A stretch of DNA of 64,000 nucleotides from contig JAIOJX010000005.1 in the NCBI GenBank assembly GCA_022376925.1, positions 88,433,501 to 88,497,500 of the forward strand, read 5' to 3'. Each line of letters opens with the position of its first letter. Within the stretch, counting starts at the first letter, position 1. This DNA comes from Tragulus kanchil (Eukaryota; Chordata; Mammalia; Artiodactyla; Tragulidae). A program made the translations under genes and the position numbers. The notes beneath the pieces are model-generated. The model was not told the DNA's origin. It ran no database searches and saw only the letters and a program-made list of their open reading frames with translations. Of this stretch, positions 39,799-52,380 are shown in pieces.

Positions 39799-40800
39799 GA
39801 AGACCTCATCACCAAATACCACAGGCTTTTCCAGCCATCCTCCTCCTCACGCTCAGCTTTGGGAACCTGGAATGCCTTTTCTTTGTGGCCACTTCTCTGG
39901 TGATGAGAGAATCCTCACTTGCTAGTTCTCATCTCTCGTTTTTTGGTTACTTCTATCCATGGGTCTGTGCACTCCTTTAGTTTCTAGATATGCAAGTTCC
40001 ATCTTGCCCATCTGGGCTAATCTTTCCCTTTGCAATTCCGCTCCCCTTGGCGGTCCCTTATTTGTAGAGTCCCAGCTGAGCCCCAGGCATCTCTCCCATG
40101 TCTCCATAGTGATGTTTTCCTGGCACTCCTGACACACCATGTCCACAACAGTACTTAAAACATGTCCTCTCCCAAATGAACTCCTTTACTGGAACCCACA
40201 AAGCTTGTGAATAGAACCAATCTTTCATACATTTTGGCTCAAACTGAGTTGTCATTTTTGACTGACTCTTCTCATTCACACACTTGCTGAATCCTATTCC
40301 TTTTTTTTTTTTTTGCATAGTGAATTTTGTTTTTCTTCTCTGATTATAAAAGTCATATGTGTTCAATGTAATGACTCTAAACACAGAGTAAAGTAAGAGA
40401 GTAAAAATCATGTGGGATCCCACCTTACTGCAATGTTCATCATTAATCATTAATGATAATAATAATTTCATGAATATTTTACTTCAGATAGAAAAATGAT
40501 AGATGGATAGCTATAGATAGTGATAGCTAGCTAGCTTGATAGATGAGTTCATATAAATGGGATAATATACTAATTAAATCTTTATAGGCAAAAAAATATT
40601 AAAGAGTTGCAAAAGTTGTAGGTTAATTTACATGGGTATGATGAACAACTTCAGCTCTCAGTCTTGGCAGTTTTATCTCTATGAAGGCAATATATACCCC
40701 ACATGGAGAAATGAAGGATGTCTGTTTTAGGGTTTTTCTGAATTTGAAGCCTGACCTTAACCCAGTGGGAATTCTGGAATTGGGACCTTGTTTTACTCAT

Positions 40801-42195
40801 TTTTCTATGCTCCATGTTGACTCTCATGGTATATGTAGAATAATATTTTGCCCTGTGACTGATCAGTGGCCTCAAAAGATATCTTTTAATGTCTACTACA
40901 TACAAACCATTGCTAGCTATGTGAGGGGTACACAAATGAATAACACATCACCCTTGCTTTTGAGGAAATTTACATCTATGGTTTTTCCAAAAAAAAAAAA
41001 AAGGTACTATAGCCTGCAAAAACTTCACTCCCTACCACCTATCTACATGGCTGTGAAGGGCTCATTTTAGCTCTCTCTGGGTTTTGTGTAGGACCTAAGC
41101 TTCCAGCCAAGCTCCCAACATACACTTTGAAACATAAGAGGGGATGCAAAAAAGGAGATCTGAGAGGGCCGATTTAAAAGAAATGAAAGTTGTTTATTTT
41201 TTGAAAACATGTTTTGTTGGTGAGAGCTCTTGATCACTGTGAGACTGTCACCATAGGACCCCTCAACCATTGCAAGAGTGCATCATGGACTTGGAACGAT
41301 TTTGGCAATAATCTGCTGTCTTTTCAAAGGATGTAGCTATTTTGGAGAGGCTTCTGTCTGAACTCAGCCATATTTCTAGACTCAAAGCGGTATTCATGTG
41401 AACACACCATGGGAGACCTGAAAGCACTATATGTACCTTCACAATAATCTGTGTTCCCAGTACACATTTAGGAGAGAAGATGCTCATTTGTCAACATTCT
41501 AGCAATCTCCAGCAAAGCAAAAACAATCTCAGAAAAGACACACTGACTGGGCCTCTACTTGCAGATTACAACCTCTTTCATTAACTCTCTGCCAACAGTT
41601 TAAGATTATACTTCAGCAATCTAGGACATAAAAGGTCTAGAGAAAAAGCTAGTTGGGGAAAATGTCAGTCATATTTAAGAGCAGATGTCCACCACTTCTC
41701 TCTGGGGAAGCAGCCCATTAAACTGCATGCTGCTGAATCAGAGGAGACAAAACAGTTCACTCAGCCTGATTTATTTTGGCTTGAGAGTCAGCAGCCTGAG
41801 CGGCAGTGGCTGGTATTTCTGGATCCTGCTCTCAAGAGTGCTGAGTCAGACCTGACTGAGTTCTCAGACATCCCTGGTTCCGTGGCACACACACGCTCTT
41901 CACAGCCTGAGCACCAATGATCTACACCATCATGTAATTGTGTTTTAACACTGCACACCTACCTGACCAGATGTAAACTCGGCACCAAGTAAAATCAGCT
42001 TCCCCTCGAATCAGTGTGTTCTGTGTTCTTCCATAGAAGACTGAACATCCTGGCACAGATCCGTTTGTTATCCTGTGCATGACACCTTTGGGGGTGACAG
42101 CCACATTCATCAAAGCTCCAGTCCCTTAAAGGGAGAAGGCTCAGGAACTGTCTGAGCAGCTATCAGAGAATTCATCCTTGCCTTATGGCTTTTCT
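40801..42195. other. No gene; unique, relatively GC-richer sequence
   Basis: A 13-14-base A run lies near 40989-41002. The part 41690-42120 lacks any repeat signature and could be old unique sequence. No exon is supported. Confidence 0.5.
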
Positions 42196-42644
42196 AAAGC
42201 CTAGTAAAAATTTTCTTTTCAATCAAAATCTTCCAAAGAACACAGACCTCATTTCTCCAACTTCTAGGAGAAGCCAAAGCAAATATCAACTAATCTAATT
42301 TTGATGTTTTAGTTTCAATTGCCTTAAAAATGCTCTTTTACTTACTGTAATGCTGCTGATTCCCTTTCCAATTTGTTCACACAAAGATTTTGCTCAAGAA
42401 CGATTCTGTTCTTTCTTTGTACTTAGAGTCACATACCTTTGGAGCCTTTGAGTTTGAAGGGATGTTAGATCTCCTTACCTCTTTGAAGGCGAAGAAATGA
42501 AAGCTGGAAGAAGAGAAGGGGCATCCTAGCTTTACTCTCATGAATGGCACATTCGAAACCGAATGACCTGTGCACAAAAGCAAAATACAAACAACAGAAC
42601 AAAAAATTAAACATGTTTAGTTCTCTGCTAATAACACAGTATCT

Positions 42645-42860
42645 ATAATATGCTTAAGATAATCTTCTTTGTTCAACATTTCAGAGTTTACCCAATGCTT
42701 TCACATAAATTATTTTAATCTTCATAACCATTCTAAATGTGAGTTTTTTCCTTAAACAAATGATAAAATGAGCACTCAGGGTGGCCAAAAGACTGGCAAA
42801 GGTCATGTGTTTGGGTCTGAATGGGGGCTCAAGTCCAGGCGTTGGTTCAGCTCCCCAGGC
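42645..42860 (+). repeat. MIR SINE
   Basis: The ccaatgctttcacataaatt, attttaatcttcataaccat, aaacaaatgataaaatgagc and gactggcaaaggtcatgtg blocks follow MIR order. Copy at 43758-43973. Confidence 0.65.
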
Positions 42861-43140
42861 AGGAATGCATTATGAAATGATTATATCCAAGAGTGAGCAG
42901 CAGTGAGCACAAACATCACAATCTAAATAGATTTGCTTTGCTCATTGGTCTGAAATTTTCCAAACTTAGCTTTGATGAGCAAAATTGTTCTGTCGTCCCC
43001 AGAAGTGGGTCCAGGACCTCTTTCACAAGATGACAAGAACATCTGTCAACATCATCAGAAAGGGATCAAATTACCACTTTGTTTCTTTGGGCTCTAAACT
43101 GGTTTGCTCTCAAGAGTTTTGATCCTCAGGAATATTAAAC

Positions 43141-43222
43141 TATTGGGATGTCCAAAAAGTTTGTTTGGGTTTTTCCATAATATCTTTCAGAAAAATGATA
43201 ACAAACTTTTTAGCTAAACCTA
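43141..43222. mobile_element. Mariner-type MITE hairpin, copy 1 (degraded)
   Basis: An 82-bp TA-flanked near-palindrome (tattgggatgtccaaaaag ... actttttagctaaaccta). The pairing is worse than in copies 2 and 3. Confidence 0.7.
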
Positions 43223-43757
43223 TAATTTGACTCCATATTCCCAAAGAGAGATTTGTGTTGTGTGCATTTTATCCTTAAAGGGAGAGCTAGAACAGACCAA
43301 TCATTTCTCCAAAGCCTAGTAAATTTTCTTTTCAATCAAAATCTTCCAAAGAACACAGACCTCATTTCTCCAACTTCTAGGAGAAGCCAAAGCAAATATC
43401 AACTAATCTAATTTTGATGTTTTAGTTTCAATTGCCTTAAAAATGCTCTTTTACTTACTGTAATGCTGCTGATTCCCTTTCCAATTTGTTCACACAAAGA
43501 TTTTGCTCAAGAACGATTCTGTTCTTTCTTTGTACTTAGAGTCACATACCTTTGGAGCCTTTGAGTTTGAAGGGATGTTAGATCTCCTTACCTCTTTGAA
43601 GGCGAAGAAATGAAAGCTGGAAGAAGAGAAGGGGCATCCTAGCTTTACTCTCATGAATGGCACATTCGAAACCGAATGACCTGTGCACAAAAGCAAAATA
43701 CAAACAACAGAACAAAAAATTAAACATGTTTAGTTCTCTGCTAATAACACAGTATCT

Positions 43758-43973
43758 ATAATATGCTTAAGATAATCTTCTTTGTTCAACATTTCAGAGT
43801 TTACCCAATGCTTTCACATAAATTATTTTAATCTTCATAACCATTCTAAATGTGAGTTTTTTCCTTAAACAAATGATAAAATGAGCACTCAGGGTGGCCA
43901 AAAGACTGGCAAAGGTCATGTGTTTGGGTCTGAATGGGGGCTCAAGTCCAGGCGTTGGTTCAGCTCCCCAGGC
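43758..43973 (+). repeat. Second copy of MIR
   Basis: D13 copy of 42645-42860. Confidence 0.65.
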
Positions 43974-44253
43974 AGGAATGCATTATGAAATGATTATATC
44001 CAAGAGTGAGCAGCAGTGAGCACAAACATCACAATCTAAATAGATTTGCTTTGCTCATTGGTCTGAAATTTTCCAAACTTAGCTTTGATGAGCAAAATTG
44101 TTCTGTCGTCCCCAGAAGTGGGTCCAGGACCTCTTTCACAAGATGACAAGAACATCTGTCAACATCATCAGAAAGGGATCAAATTACCACTTTGTTTCTT
44201 TGGGCTCTAAACTGGTTTGCTCTCAAGAGTTTTGATCCTCAGGAATATTAAAC

Positions 44254-44335
44254 TATTGGGATGTCCAAAAAGTTTATTTGGGTTTTTCCATAATATCTTA
44301 CAGAAAAATCCAAACAAACTTTTTGGCCAACCCTA
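44254..44335. mobile_element. Mariner-type MITE hairpin, copy 2
   Basis: Flanked by TA, with arms gtccaaaaagtttatttggg and ccaaacaaactttttggcc that pair across a short loop (ccataatatcttacag). This matches the known ruminant mariner-derived short palindromes (Mariner1_BT type). Such hairpins resemble precursors of the ruminant miR-2284/2285 family; expression cannot be judged here. Confidence 0.8.
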
Positions 44336-44383
44336 TAATTTGCCTGCATATTCCCAAAGAGAGATTTGTGTTGTGTGCATTTT

Positions 44384-45369
44384 TTCAAAGAAAACTATTG
44401 CCATTATTTCTATGGTCCTGGGATTAATTATGCCATAGTGTTTTCTTTTTATTGTCTCCCTATCTATATTTAATAGAGCTAGAACAAATAAAACTCATTT
44501 TTCTTCCTTCCCAATCTGAAACCTCTACCGTATCTCCTTCGATGAGTTAATAAAGGACACTGTTACAGGGAAGATGTGGGATTCTTTTACAGAGTACTTT
44601 TTGAGTTTCCTTGACGCAAAATTCTTCCTTCCCCTTCCCTTCCAAGCTCTTTGTTTTTCATAGAAGCACTTAAGGTCTTGGGGCCATGAGTCTGCCTCAG
44701 GTGAAAGTGGAAAATAAAAAAACAGTAAATCTTCCTTTTTCTTCTTTCTCTGACTTCTTCATCTGCATAAATTAAAGCCTATTCTAAACTGGTTTCTTCC
44801 TCTGACATGAAAATAAGTTCTTCAAGTGCTCGTGAAATGCCCAGTCATCTCATCCTGGGTCTTCACTTCCTCAATTTTTTGTTTTTCAACTTCTCACGCC
44901 TATCTCTTGTTAGACTGGTATAATTTTTTTTTCTGCAAAATCTGAATTGGTAACCTTGGAAAGTCTGAATTGCATCCAAAAGGAATTCATTACTGAGTGG
45001 GGGTGACTTTGACTTTCATGAAAATGAATGCTCCAAAATCATCAGCTTTGGAAAATAATTCATTACACTTTTTTTTTTTGGGGGTAGTGGGGTGGATAAA
45101 GTGCCTTTCATAAAAGCACGTCTGTATGAGTATCCTGTGTGACCTATCTCTTATGAAAGAAAATGTTAGGACAGTCAGCTATTTGGAAGCACTGTATGTG
45201 CAAGCTTTCATGCTGACTTTCACTGAGAACAAGATGAATCATGAATACTTAAATTTTTTCCCCATGGTTCTGCTTAAATCCTAGTTTAATTGTTTCAGAG
45301 TATTCACCAGGGGGGAGGCCGTATGCAATATGGGTTTGGGGACTGGCATTTCCAAAAACTGTCTAGCTC
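44384..45369. other. No gene; unassigned sequence (repeated to 46507)
   Basis: Pyrimidine-rich stretches and a 10-11-base T run near 45069. No exon or RNA gene recognised. Confidence 0.5.
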
Positions 45370-45392
45370 CTGTTTATTCAGGAATATTAAAC

Positions 45393-45474
45393 TATTGGGA
45401 TGTCCAAAAAGTTTATTTGGGTTTTTCCATAATATCTTACAGAAAAATCCAAACAAACTTTTTGGCCAACCCTA
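45393..45474. mobile_element. Mariner-type MITE hairpin, copy 3
   Basis: Identical to copy 2, brought by D14. Confidence 0.8.
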
Positions 45475-46507
45475 TAATTTGCCTGCATATTCCCAAAGAG
45501 AGATTTGTGTTGTGTGCATTTTTTCAAAGAAAACTATTGCCATTATTTCTATGGTCCTGGGATTAATTATGCCATAGTGTTTTCTTTTTATTGTCTCCCT
45601 ATCTATATTTAATAGAGCTAGAACAAATAAAACTCATTTTTCTTCCTTCCCAATCTGAAACCTCTACCGTATCTCCTTCGATGAGTTAATAAAGGACACT
45701 GTTACAGGGAAGATGTGGGATTCTTTTACAGAGTACTTTTTGAGTTTCCTTGACGCAAAATTCTTCCTTCCCCTTCCCTTCCAAGCTCTTTGTTTTTCAT
45801 AGAAGCACTTAAGGTCTTGGGGCCATGAGTCTGCCTCAGGTGAAAGTGGAAAATAAAAAAACAGTAAATCTTCCTTTTTCTTCTTTCTCTGACTTCTTCA
45901 TCTGCATAAATTAAAGCCTATTCTAAACTGGTTTCTTCCTCTGACATGAAAATAAGTTCTTCAAGTGCTCGTGAAATGCCCAGTCATCTCATCCTGGGTC
46001 TTCACTTCCTCAATTTTTTGTTTTTCAACTTCTCACGCCTATCTCTTGTTAGACTGGTATAATTTTTTTTTCTGCAAAATCTGAATTGGTAACCTTGGAA
46101 AGTCTGAATTGCATCCAAAAGGAATTCATTACTGAGTGGGGGTGACTTTGACTTTCATGAAAATGAATGCTCCAAAATCATCAGCTTTGGAAAATAATTC
46201 ATTACACTTTTTTTTTTGGTGGTAGTGGGGTGGATAAAGTGCCTTTCATAAAAGCACGTCTGTATGAGTATCCTGTGTGACCTATCTCTTATGAAAGAAA
46301 ATGTTAGGACAGTCAGCTATTTGGAAGCACTGTATGTGCAAGCTTTCATGCTGACTTTCACTGAGAACAAGATGAATCATGAATACTTAAATTTTTTCCC
46401 CATGGTTCTGCTTAAATCCTAGTTTAATTGTTTCAGAGTATTCACCAGGGGGGAGGCCGTATGCAATATGGGTTTGGGGACTGGCATTTCCAAAAACTGT
46501 CTAGCTC

Positions 46508-46850
46508 TGTGGCCAGTGGGAATGCTCCCTGGAATTTCATTCCAAGACTCATTTATATCATAATCTGGGCAGATACATTCATGTCTCTTTTTCTCTCAAG
46601 ACAAAAGAAAACATACCACTATCCCAAGTATGTTGTAGGTTAACAAAAGTTATCAGATTTTTCCTTAACTTAGAAAACTTACCTAATATAGCAGAATATA
46701 AGATTCTACATTGAAGATGCAGATTTTTAAAATTAAATATTGTATCTTATCTGCTTCAGAAACCTTTCAGGTTAAATACATAAACAAAATAGGAATTAAG
46801 GGAAAACCCACTTGTTACGTCTACTCTATGGTATTCTTTCTCCCTCCCTA
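46508..46850. other. No gene; unassigned AT-rich sequence
   Basis: Unique between D14 and D15; nothing recognised. Confidence 0.5.
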
Positions 46851-46861
46851 GAAGCATATAC

Positions 46862-47655
46862 TCTCATAAATTTAGGATATATTCTCCCAACCCACATTTT
46901 GATCTCTTCACTACTCATCTTTAAACATTCTGTAATATTCGAAGCAAATGATACCGTTTGTTCACCTAATTATTGTCATTCCCTTCTTCTCTTCTATCAG
47001 GACTCTGGTCTCACCCAGAAAGCAGTGTTCAAGAAGTCTCTTCATCATCCACTCCTGGCTCTGGTGCAGCTCAAGAGTGGAGGGGAGGGGAGGGGAGGTA
47101 GAATGTGGCCTAGTTTTGGTCAAGGAGGTAGAAACAGAAGTTCAAGAAATGAGACTTCTGGGAAAGCAATATCATTTTCTTGGTAAGAGGGGGTATATTC
47201 AGATTCAGGTTCTGAGTCACATTCTACAGTCCCCTTCCATGGACCTGACACATGGATGCACAGTGTGGTGTGGAAGTTCTCATCTTCTTGAAGACAGAAG
47301 AAAAATAGAATGAACTTTAGGGGGAAAAATTCTGGTTACAGGTTTAAGGAGCCCTGAAACCAATTTTCAAGCCTTCCATCAGAGATGAACTAATTAAACA
47401 TATTTACAAGTTATCAGTATATGCTCTGTCCAATTTCTGGACCACCAGACCTGGTTAATTGCACAAGTGTCCCATCCCTCACTTTGTGGAGCCTGACTGA
47501 TGGCATCTTGGAGCCCCCTTCATCTGGATCACCTTCAGCTGAACTCTTACAGGACAAAATTGTAAACCTCAATTTCGTTAAGTCACTGATATTACATTTC
47601 TTCAAATGCAGCCAAACACAATCCTGACTGTTGATATTTTGTTGTTTAAGATTCT
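46862..47655. other. Unassigned sequence with chance ORFs
   Basis: Overlapping ORFs of 124 (46812) and 121 codons (46948) in two frames, repeated by D15, have no recognised domain and no splice context. Considered non-coding. Confidence 0.5.
47079..47099 (+). repeat. (GGGGA)n short tract
   Basis: Three GGGGA units plus flanking GG pairs. Repeated at 48181-48201 by D15. Possible but unproven G-quadruplex. Confidence 0.8.
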
Positions 47656-47785
47656 TGAACTTCCCTGGTGGTCTTGTTGTTAAGACTCTGCACCTCAGAT
47701 GCAGTAGGCATGGATTCGATCCCTGGTCTCAATCCAGGGATTGAATAAAAGTTCCATGGCTCCCCTCCCACACCAAAAATAGATT
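47656..47785 (+). mobile_element. tRNA-derived SINE, short form
   Basis: Head gaacttccctggtggtcttg, B-box-like gattcgatccctggt, then a truncated body with internal caatccagggattgaa. Copy at 48757-48886. Confidence 0.8.
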
Positions 47786-48756
47786 CTTATAGAAATAGTG
47801 GTGCCCTAGCAAACTGATAACTTGTTTTTGTCACTCAAGTTGTGTCTGATCTCTATCCACTTTGAAACATGTTCACTAGTTCACTTATTTCTTATTTTCT
47901 CTATTCATTTCTTTTTTTATGGGCCTTTAAGATTGTGTCTGCTTGTACACCATAAGAAGCATTTCTCATAAATTTAGGATATATTCTCCCAACCCACATT
48001 TTGATCTCTTCACTACTCATCTTTAAACATTCTGTAATATTCGAAGCAAATGATACCGTTTGTTCACCTAATTATTGTCATTCCCTTCTTCTCTTCTATC
48101 AGGACTCTGGTCTCACCCAGAAAGCAGTGTTCAAGAAGTCTCTTCATCATCCACTCCTGGCTCTGGTGCAGCTCAAGAGTGGAGGGGAGGGGAGGGGAGG
48201 TAGAATGTGGCCTAGTTTTGGTCAAGGAGGTAGAAACAGAAGTTCAAGAAATGAGACTTCTGGGAAAGCAATATCATTTTCTTGGTAAGAGGGGGTATAT
48301 TCAGATTCAGGTTCTGAGTCACATTCTACAGTCCCCTTCCATGGACCTGACACATGGATGCACAGTGTGGTGTGGAAGTTCTCATCTTCTTGAAGACAGA
48401 AGAAAAATAGAATGAACTTTAGGGGAAGAATTCTGGTTACAGGTTTAAGGAGCCCTGAAACCAATTTTCAAGCCTTCCATCAGAGATGAACTAATTAAAC
48501 ATATTTACAAGTTATCAGTATATGCTCTGTCCAATTTCTGGACCACCAGACCTGGTTAATTGCACAAGTGTCCCATCCCTCACTTTGTGGAGCCTGACTG
48601 ATGGCATCTTGGAGCCCCCTTCATCTGGATCACCTTCAGCTGAACTCTTACAGGACAAAATTGTAAACCTCAATTTCGTTAAGTCACTGATATTACATTT
48701 CTTCAAATGCAGCCAAACACAATCCTGACTGTTGATATTTTGTTGTTTAAGATTCT

Positions 48757-48886
48757 TGAACTTCCCTGGTGGTCTTGTTGTTAAGACTCTGCACCTCAGA
48801 TGCAGTAGGCATGGATTCGATCCCTGGTCTCAATCCAGGGATTGAATAAAAGTTCCATGGCTCCCCTCCCACACCAAAAATAGATT
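48757..48886 (+). mobile_element. Second copy of short tRNA-SINE
   Basis: D15 copy of 47656-47785. Confidence 0.8.
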
Positions 48887-49053
48887 CTTATAGAAATAGT
48901 GGTGCCCTAGCAAACTGATAACTTGTTTTTGTCACTCAAGTTGTGTCTGATCTCTATCCACTTTGAAACATGTTCACTAGTTCACTTATTTCTTATTTTC
49001 TCTATTCATTTCTTTTTTTATGGGCCTTTAAGATTGTGTCTGCTTGTACACCA

Positions 49054-49412
49054 CTACCAAGACACTGCTCTGCACAGCCCCTCAGACTCACAAGAACAAG
49101 AGTTCCTCTAGGACATGTGCTAGAGACAGACTCTAACAGTTCTTTCTGAGATTCTTAATTTGGGTCTAAGCTTGTGAAGATAGAACTGACTGTACACCGG
49201 AGGCAAGTGAGTACTGGCAGTTGCCAGGATTGTTTAAACTTGGCTAATGCTACACTTCCTCATTAATATGTTTGTTAAGCCTGTGATTAAACTGAAAACT
49301 AAAATCTGGGGGAAAATGCAGAAACAGGAAGCACTGAATGAGAAAGATTTCGATTTCTACCAACTTTCTAATTGTTCCTATCATTACCCCCCTTTCAACC
49401 ATGAAATTCTAC
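49054..49412. other. No gene; unassigned sequence
   Basis: Unique left part, then the start of D16. Nothing recognised. Confidence 0.5.
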
Positions 49413-49603
49413 ACCAGGATTTTTCAATCATGCCACTGTTGACAGACGGGGCTAGATCTCTTTTTGTGAGGGGGCCTGTCCTGTGCATTCTGGGATGCTC
49501 AGCGGCTTCTCCAGTCTCTACTCACCGGAGATGTCATGAGCATACCCATCTCCACGTATGACAATTAAAAATGACTCCAATCATTGCCAAATGTACCCTG
49601 AAC
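49413..49603 (+). mobile_element. MER20-like hAT DNA transposon fragment
   Basis: It follows MER20 order: ttttcaatcatgccactgtt, gacagacggggctagat, gcctgtcctgtgcattctgg, then gactccaatcattgccaaat. The terminal inverted repeats are degraded. Copy at 50586-50776. Confidence 0.75.
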
Positions 49604-49879
49604 ATGGTACAAATTAAAGCTGATACTATCAAAGGTAATTAGCATTAGGGAGTAGGTGACACTTGACAACTACCACTCCACAGTAGCTTTACGATTAGTG
49701 TGAACAGAGAATCCCATGGAGGCATTGGTAGACCACGTAACTTTAAAAAAACGGCCATTCTAAGTGTATTTAAGAAGACTATTATGGATTTAATTTCAGT
49801 AAACCTCTGTTTCCAATCTTTAAACTGTGGAAATTAATTTTGGATATTTATGAAACCTTTGTAAAATAAAACTATGAGA

Positions 49880-50200
49880 AATAATAACAAGAATAGCAGT
49901 GCTACTGTACTGGGAGTTTTCCTAACTATGCTATTACACCTGTTTTTAATCTTCACAACCTACTTGTGACATAGGTACCATTTTACACCCATTTCACAAA
50001 TGAGAACATTGAGGGACAAGAAGATCAAGATTTGTTCTTCATAGAGAATCTCTTTAATTCTCACAAGCCTTCAAGGTACATGCAATTACTGCCATTTTAG
50101 AGAGGAATAAACTGAGACAGAAGCAAGAAACTATCCCACAGTATTAAATAACTATTAAGCAACTATCACACAGAAGTAAATCCCATGATGATCTTCACTG
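49880..50200 (+). repeat. Two adjacent MIR fragments
   Basis: The first shows ttttaatcttcacaaccta, gacataggtaccattttac and atttcacaaatgagaac. The second shows tttaattctcacaagccttc, gccattttagagaggaat and aaactgagacag. Copies at about 51053-51375. Confidence 0.65.
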
Positions 50201-50585
50201 TGAATTAATATGGTTAAATTCATGAACATGATACAAATTAAAATTGATATTTACCATCAAAGGCATTTAGGATTAAGAATATGAATTCCTTAAGGCAAAT
50301 TTAGTTACCTCTTTTGTAAATACAGAAAAATTAGATCTTACAATGTGTATTAGAAAATTATATTTATATCTAAATCTAAAATTTTCAAATTTCTCCTCTA
50401 TTCTCTTCCTTCCTAATTCCCACATTCTTTCTAGAAAGGATTTAGATAGGGCAGTTAACCAGATGTATAAAGCTAACTAAACATGATAAAAACATGCTAT
50501 AGAAACAAAATCAAATGTGAAGATTTCGATTTCTACCAACTTTCTAATTGTTCCTATCATTACCCTTTCAACCATGAAATTCTAC

Positions 50586-50776
50586 ACCAGGATTTTTCAA
50601 TCATGCCACTGTTGACAGACGGGGCTAGATCTCTTTTTGTGAGGGGGCCTGTCCTGTGCATTCTGGGATGCTCAGCGGCTTCTCCAGTCTCTACTCACCG
50701 GAGATGTCATGAGCATACCCATCTCCACGTATGACAATTAAAAATGACTCCAATCATTGCCAAATGTACCCTGAAC
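50586..50776 (+). mobile_element. Second copy of MER20-like fragment
   Basis: D16 copy of 49413-49603. Confidence 0.75.
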
Positions 50777-51052
50777 ATGGTACAAATTAAAGCTGATACT
50801 ATCAAAGGTAATTAGCATTAGGGAGTAGGTGACACTTGACAACTACCACTCCACAGTAGCTTTACGATTAGTGTGAACAGAGAATCCCATGGAGGCATTG
50901 GTAGACCACGTAACTTTAAAAAAACGGCCATTCTAAGTGTATTTAAGAAGACTATTATGGATTTAATTTCAGTAAACCTCTGTTTCCAATCTTTAAACTG
51001 TGGAAATTAATTTTGGATATTTATGAAACCTTTGTAAAATAAAACTATGAGA

Positions 51053-51375
51053 AATAATAACAAGAATAGCAGTGCTACTGTACTGGGAGTTTTCCTAACT
51101 ATGCTATTACACCTGTTTTTTTAATCTTCACAACCTACTTGTGACATAGGTACCATTTTACACCCATTTCACAAATGAGAACATTGAGGGACAAGAAGAT
51201 CAAGATTTGTTCTTCATAGAGAATCTCTTTAATTCTCACAAGCCTTCAAGGTACATGCAATTACTGCCATTTTAGAGAGGAATAAACTGAGACAGAAGCA
51301 AGAAACTATCCCACAGTATTAAATAACTATTAAGCAACTATCACACAGAAGTAAATCCCATGATGATCTTCACTG
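51053..51375 (+). repeat. Second copy of the MIR pair
   Basis: D16 copy of 49880-50200, with two extra T in one run. Confidence 0.65.
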
Positions 51376-52111
51376 TGAATTAATATGGTTAAATTCATGA
51401 ACATGATACAAATTAAAATTGATATTTACCATCAAAGGCATTTAGGATTAAGAATATGAATTCCTTAAGGCAAATTTAGTTACCTCTTTTGTAAATACAG
51501 AAAAATTAGATCTTACAATGTGTATTAGAAAATTATATTTATATCTAAATCTAAAATTTTCAAATTTCTCCTCTATTCTCTTCCTTCCTAATTCCCACAT
51601 TCTTTCTAGAAAGGATTTAGATAGGGCAGTTAACCAGATGTATAAAGCTAACTAAACATGATAAAAACATGCTATAGAAACATAAAGTGAATTCAGAAAT
51701 GATGGGGCAACACTTACTCTATGGATCTATACACTGCTATGGGAAGGCTGTAAATGAGAATTCTACTGTCCTACTGCCAGTATGAAAATGGAAACGTGGT
51801 CACTTACACAGTTCCCAGGGACCATTATATAAGAAATGAACATATTACTCAGAAGTACTACTGTTACTGTACTAAGTTCAGGCAGGAATTTCTCCCATTG
51901 CACTCACCAAAGTTACACAGTGTTTTGGACACAAAACTACAATGAGGTATCATCCCATACCAGTCAGCATGGCCATCATCAAAATATCTACAAACAAGAA
52001 ATGCTAGAGAGGGTGTGGAAAAAAGCAAATCCTCTTGCATTGTTGGTAGGAATGTAAACTGATACAGACTATGGAGAGCAGTATGGAAGTCCCTTAAAAA
52101 ACTAAACATGG

Positions 52112-52380
52112 GGGCTTCCCTGGTGGTCCACTGGGTAAGGATTCCGTCTTGCAGTGCAAGGGGTGCCTGTTCCATCCCTGGCCTGGGAAGATTCCACATG
52201 CCACAGAGCGGCTGGACCCATGTGTCCAATTACAGAGTCAGAGCTCTGGAGCGCATGCGCCTGGAGCTGGTACGCAGCAGTGAGAGAGGCCACTGTGATG
52301 GGAGGCCCAAACAGGCCAAAGAACAAAGATAAATAGATGAGAGATCAATAGAAGTGGCCCCCCCAAAAAACACAAAAACT
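52112..52380 (+). mobile_element. tRNA-derived SINE nested in L1, 13-bp target-site duplication
   Basis: Starts gggcttccctggtggtccac. The target-site duplication aaactaaacatgg lies at 52099-52111 and 52381-52393. The B-box-like region reads gttccatccctggcctg. Clean young insertion. Confidence 0.92.

Larger units (their letters stand above)
38421..40800. repeat. Direct duplication D12, offset 1188-1191
   Basis: Copy 1 is 38421 to about 39611 and copy 2 is 39612 to about 40800. The first 180 bases of copy 2 have about ten changes in an L1 tail, and the tail of copy 1 (39596-39616) is a miscalled version of 40784-40805 (single-base gains and losses in G, C and T runs). Confidence 0.93.
42196..44383. 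repeat. Direct duplication D13, offset 1113
   Basis: Copy 1 is about 42196-43270 and copy 2 is about 43311-44383. The stretch 43272-43310 is a deletion-rich version of 42125-42195 (both run ccttaaagggaga ... ctaaagcc or ccaaagcc). The mariner-type hairpin near the end of copy 1 carries about ten mismatches to that of copy 2. Confidence 0.93.
44240..46507. repeat. Direct duplication D14, offset 1138-1139
   Basis: Copy 1 is 44240-45369, the spacer is 9 bases, and copy 2 is 45379-46507. A T-run and adjacent base differ (tttttgggggtag versus tttttggtggtag). Confidence 0.96.
46851..49053. repeat. Direct duplication D15, offset 1101-1102
   Basis: Copy 1 is about 46851-47952 and copy 2 about 47953-49053. 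Copy 2 begins with a miscalled stretch (cataagaagcatttctcata for cctagaagcatatactctcata). One change lies in the agggggaaaaatt run. Confidence 0.95.
49346..51682. repeat. Direct duplication D16, offset 1173-1176
   Basis: Copy 1 is 49346-50507 and copy 2 is 50522-51682. Homopolymer changes: accccccttt versus accctttc, and gtttttaat versus gtttttttaat. Confidence 0.96.

Noticed and set aside
38870..40471. 137-codon minus-strand ORF, present twice
   Set aside because: No recognised family; includes a lysine run from a homopolymer T tract, and the adjoining ORF is in another frame. A processed pseudogene cannot be excluded but I cannot support one.
47079..47099. Strong G-quadruplex
   Set aside because: Only three full G4 runs plus GG flanks; at most a weak two-tier structure.
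46812..48415. 124- and 121-codon + ORFs, present twice
   Set aside because: Overlapping frames, no domain, low-complexity GGGGA tract inside; duplicated with D15.
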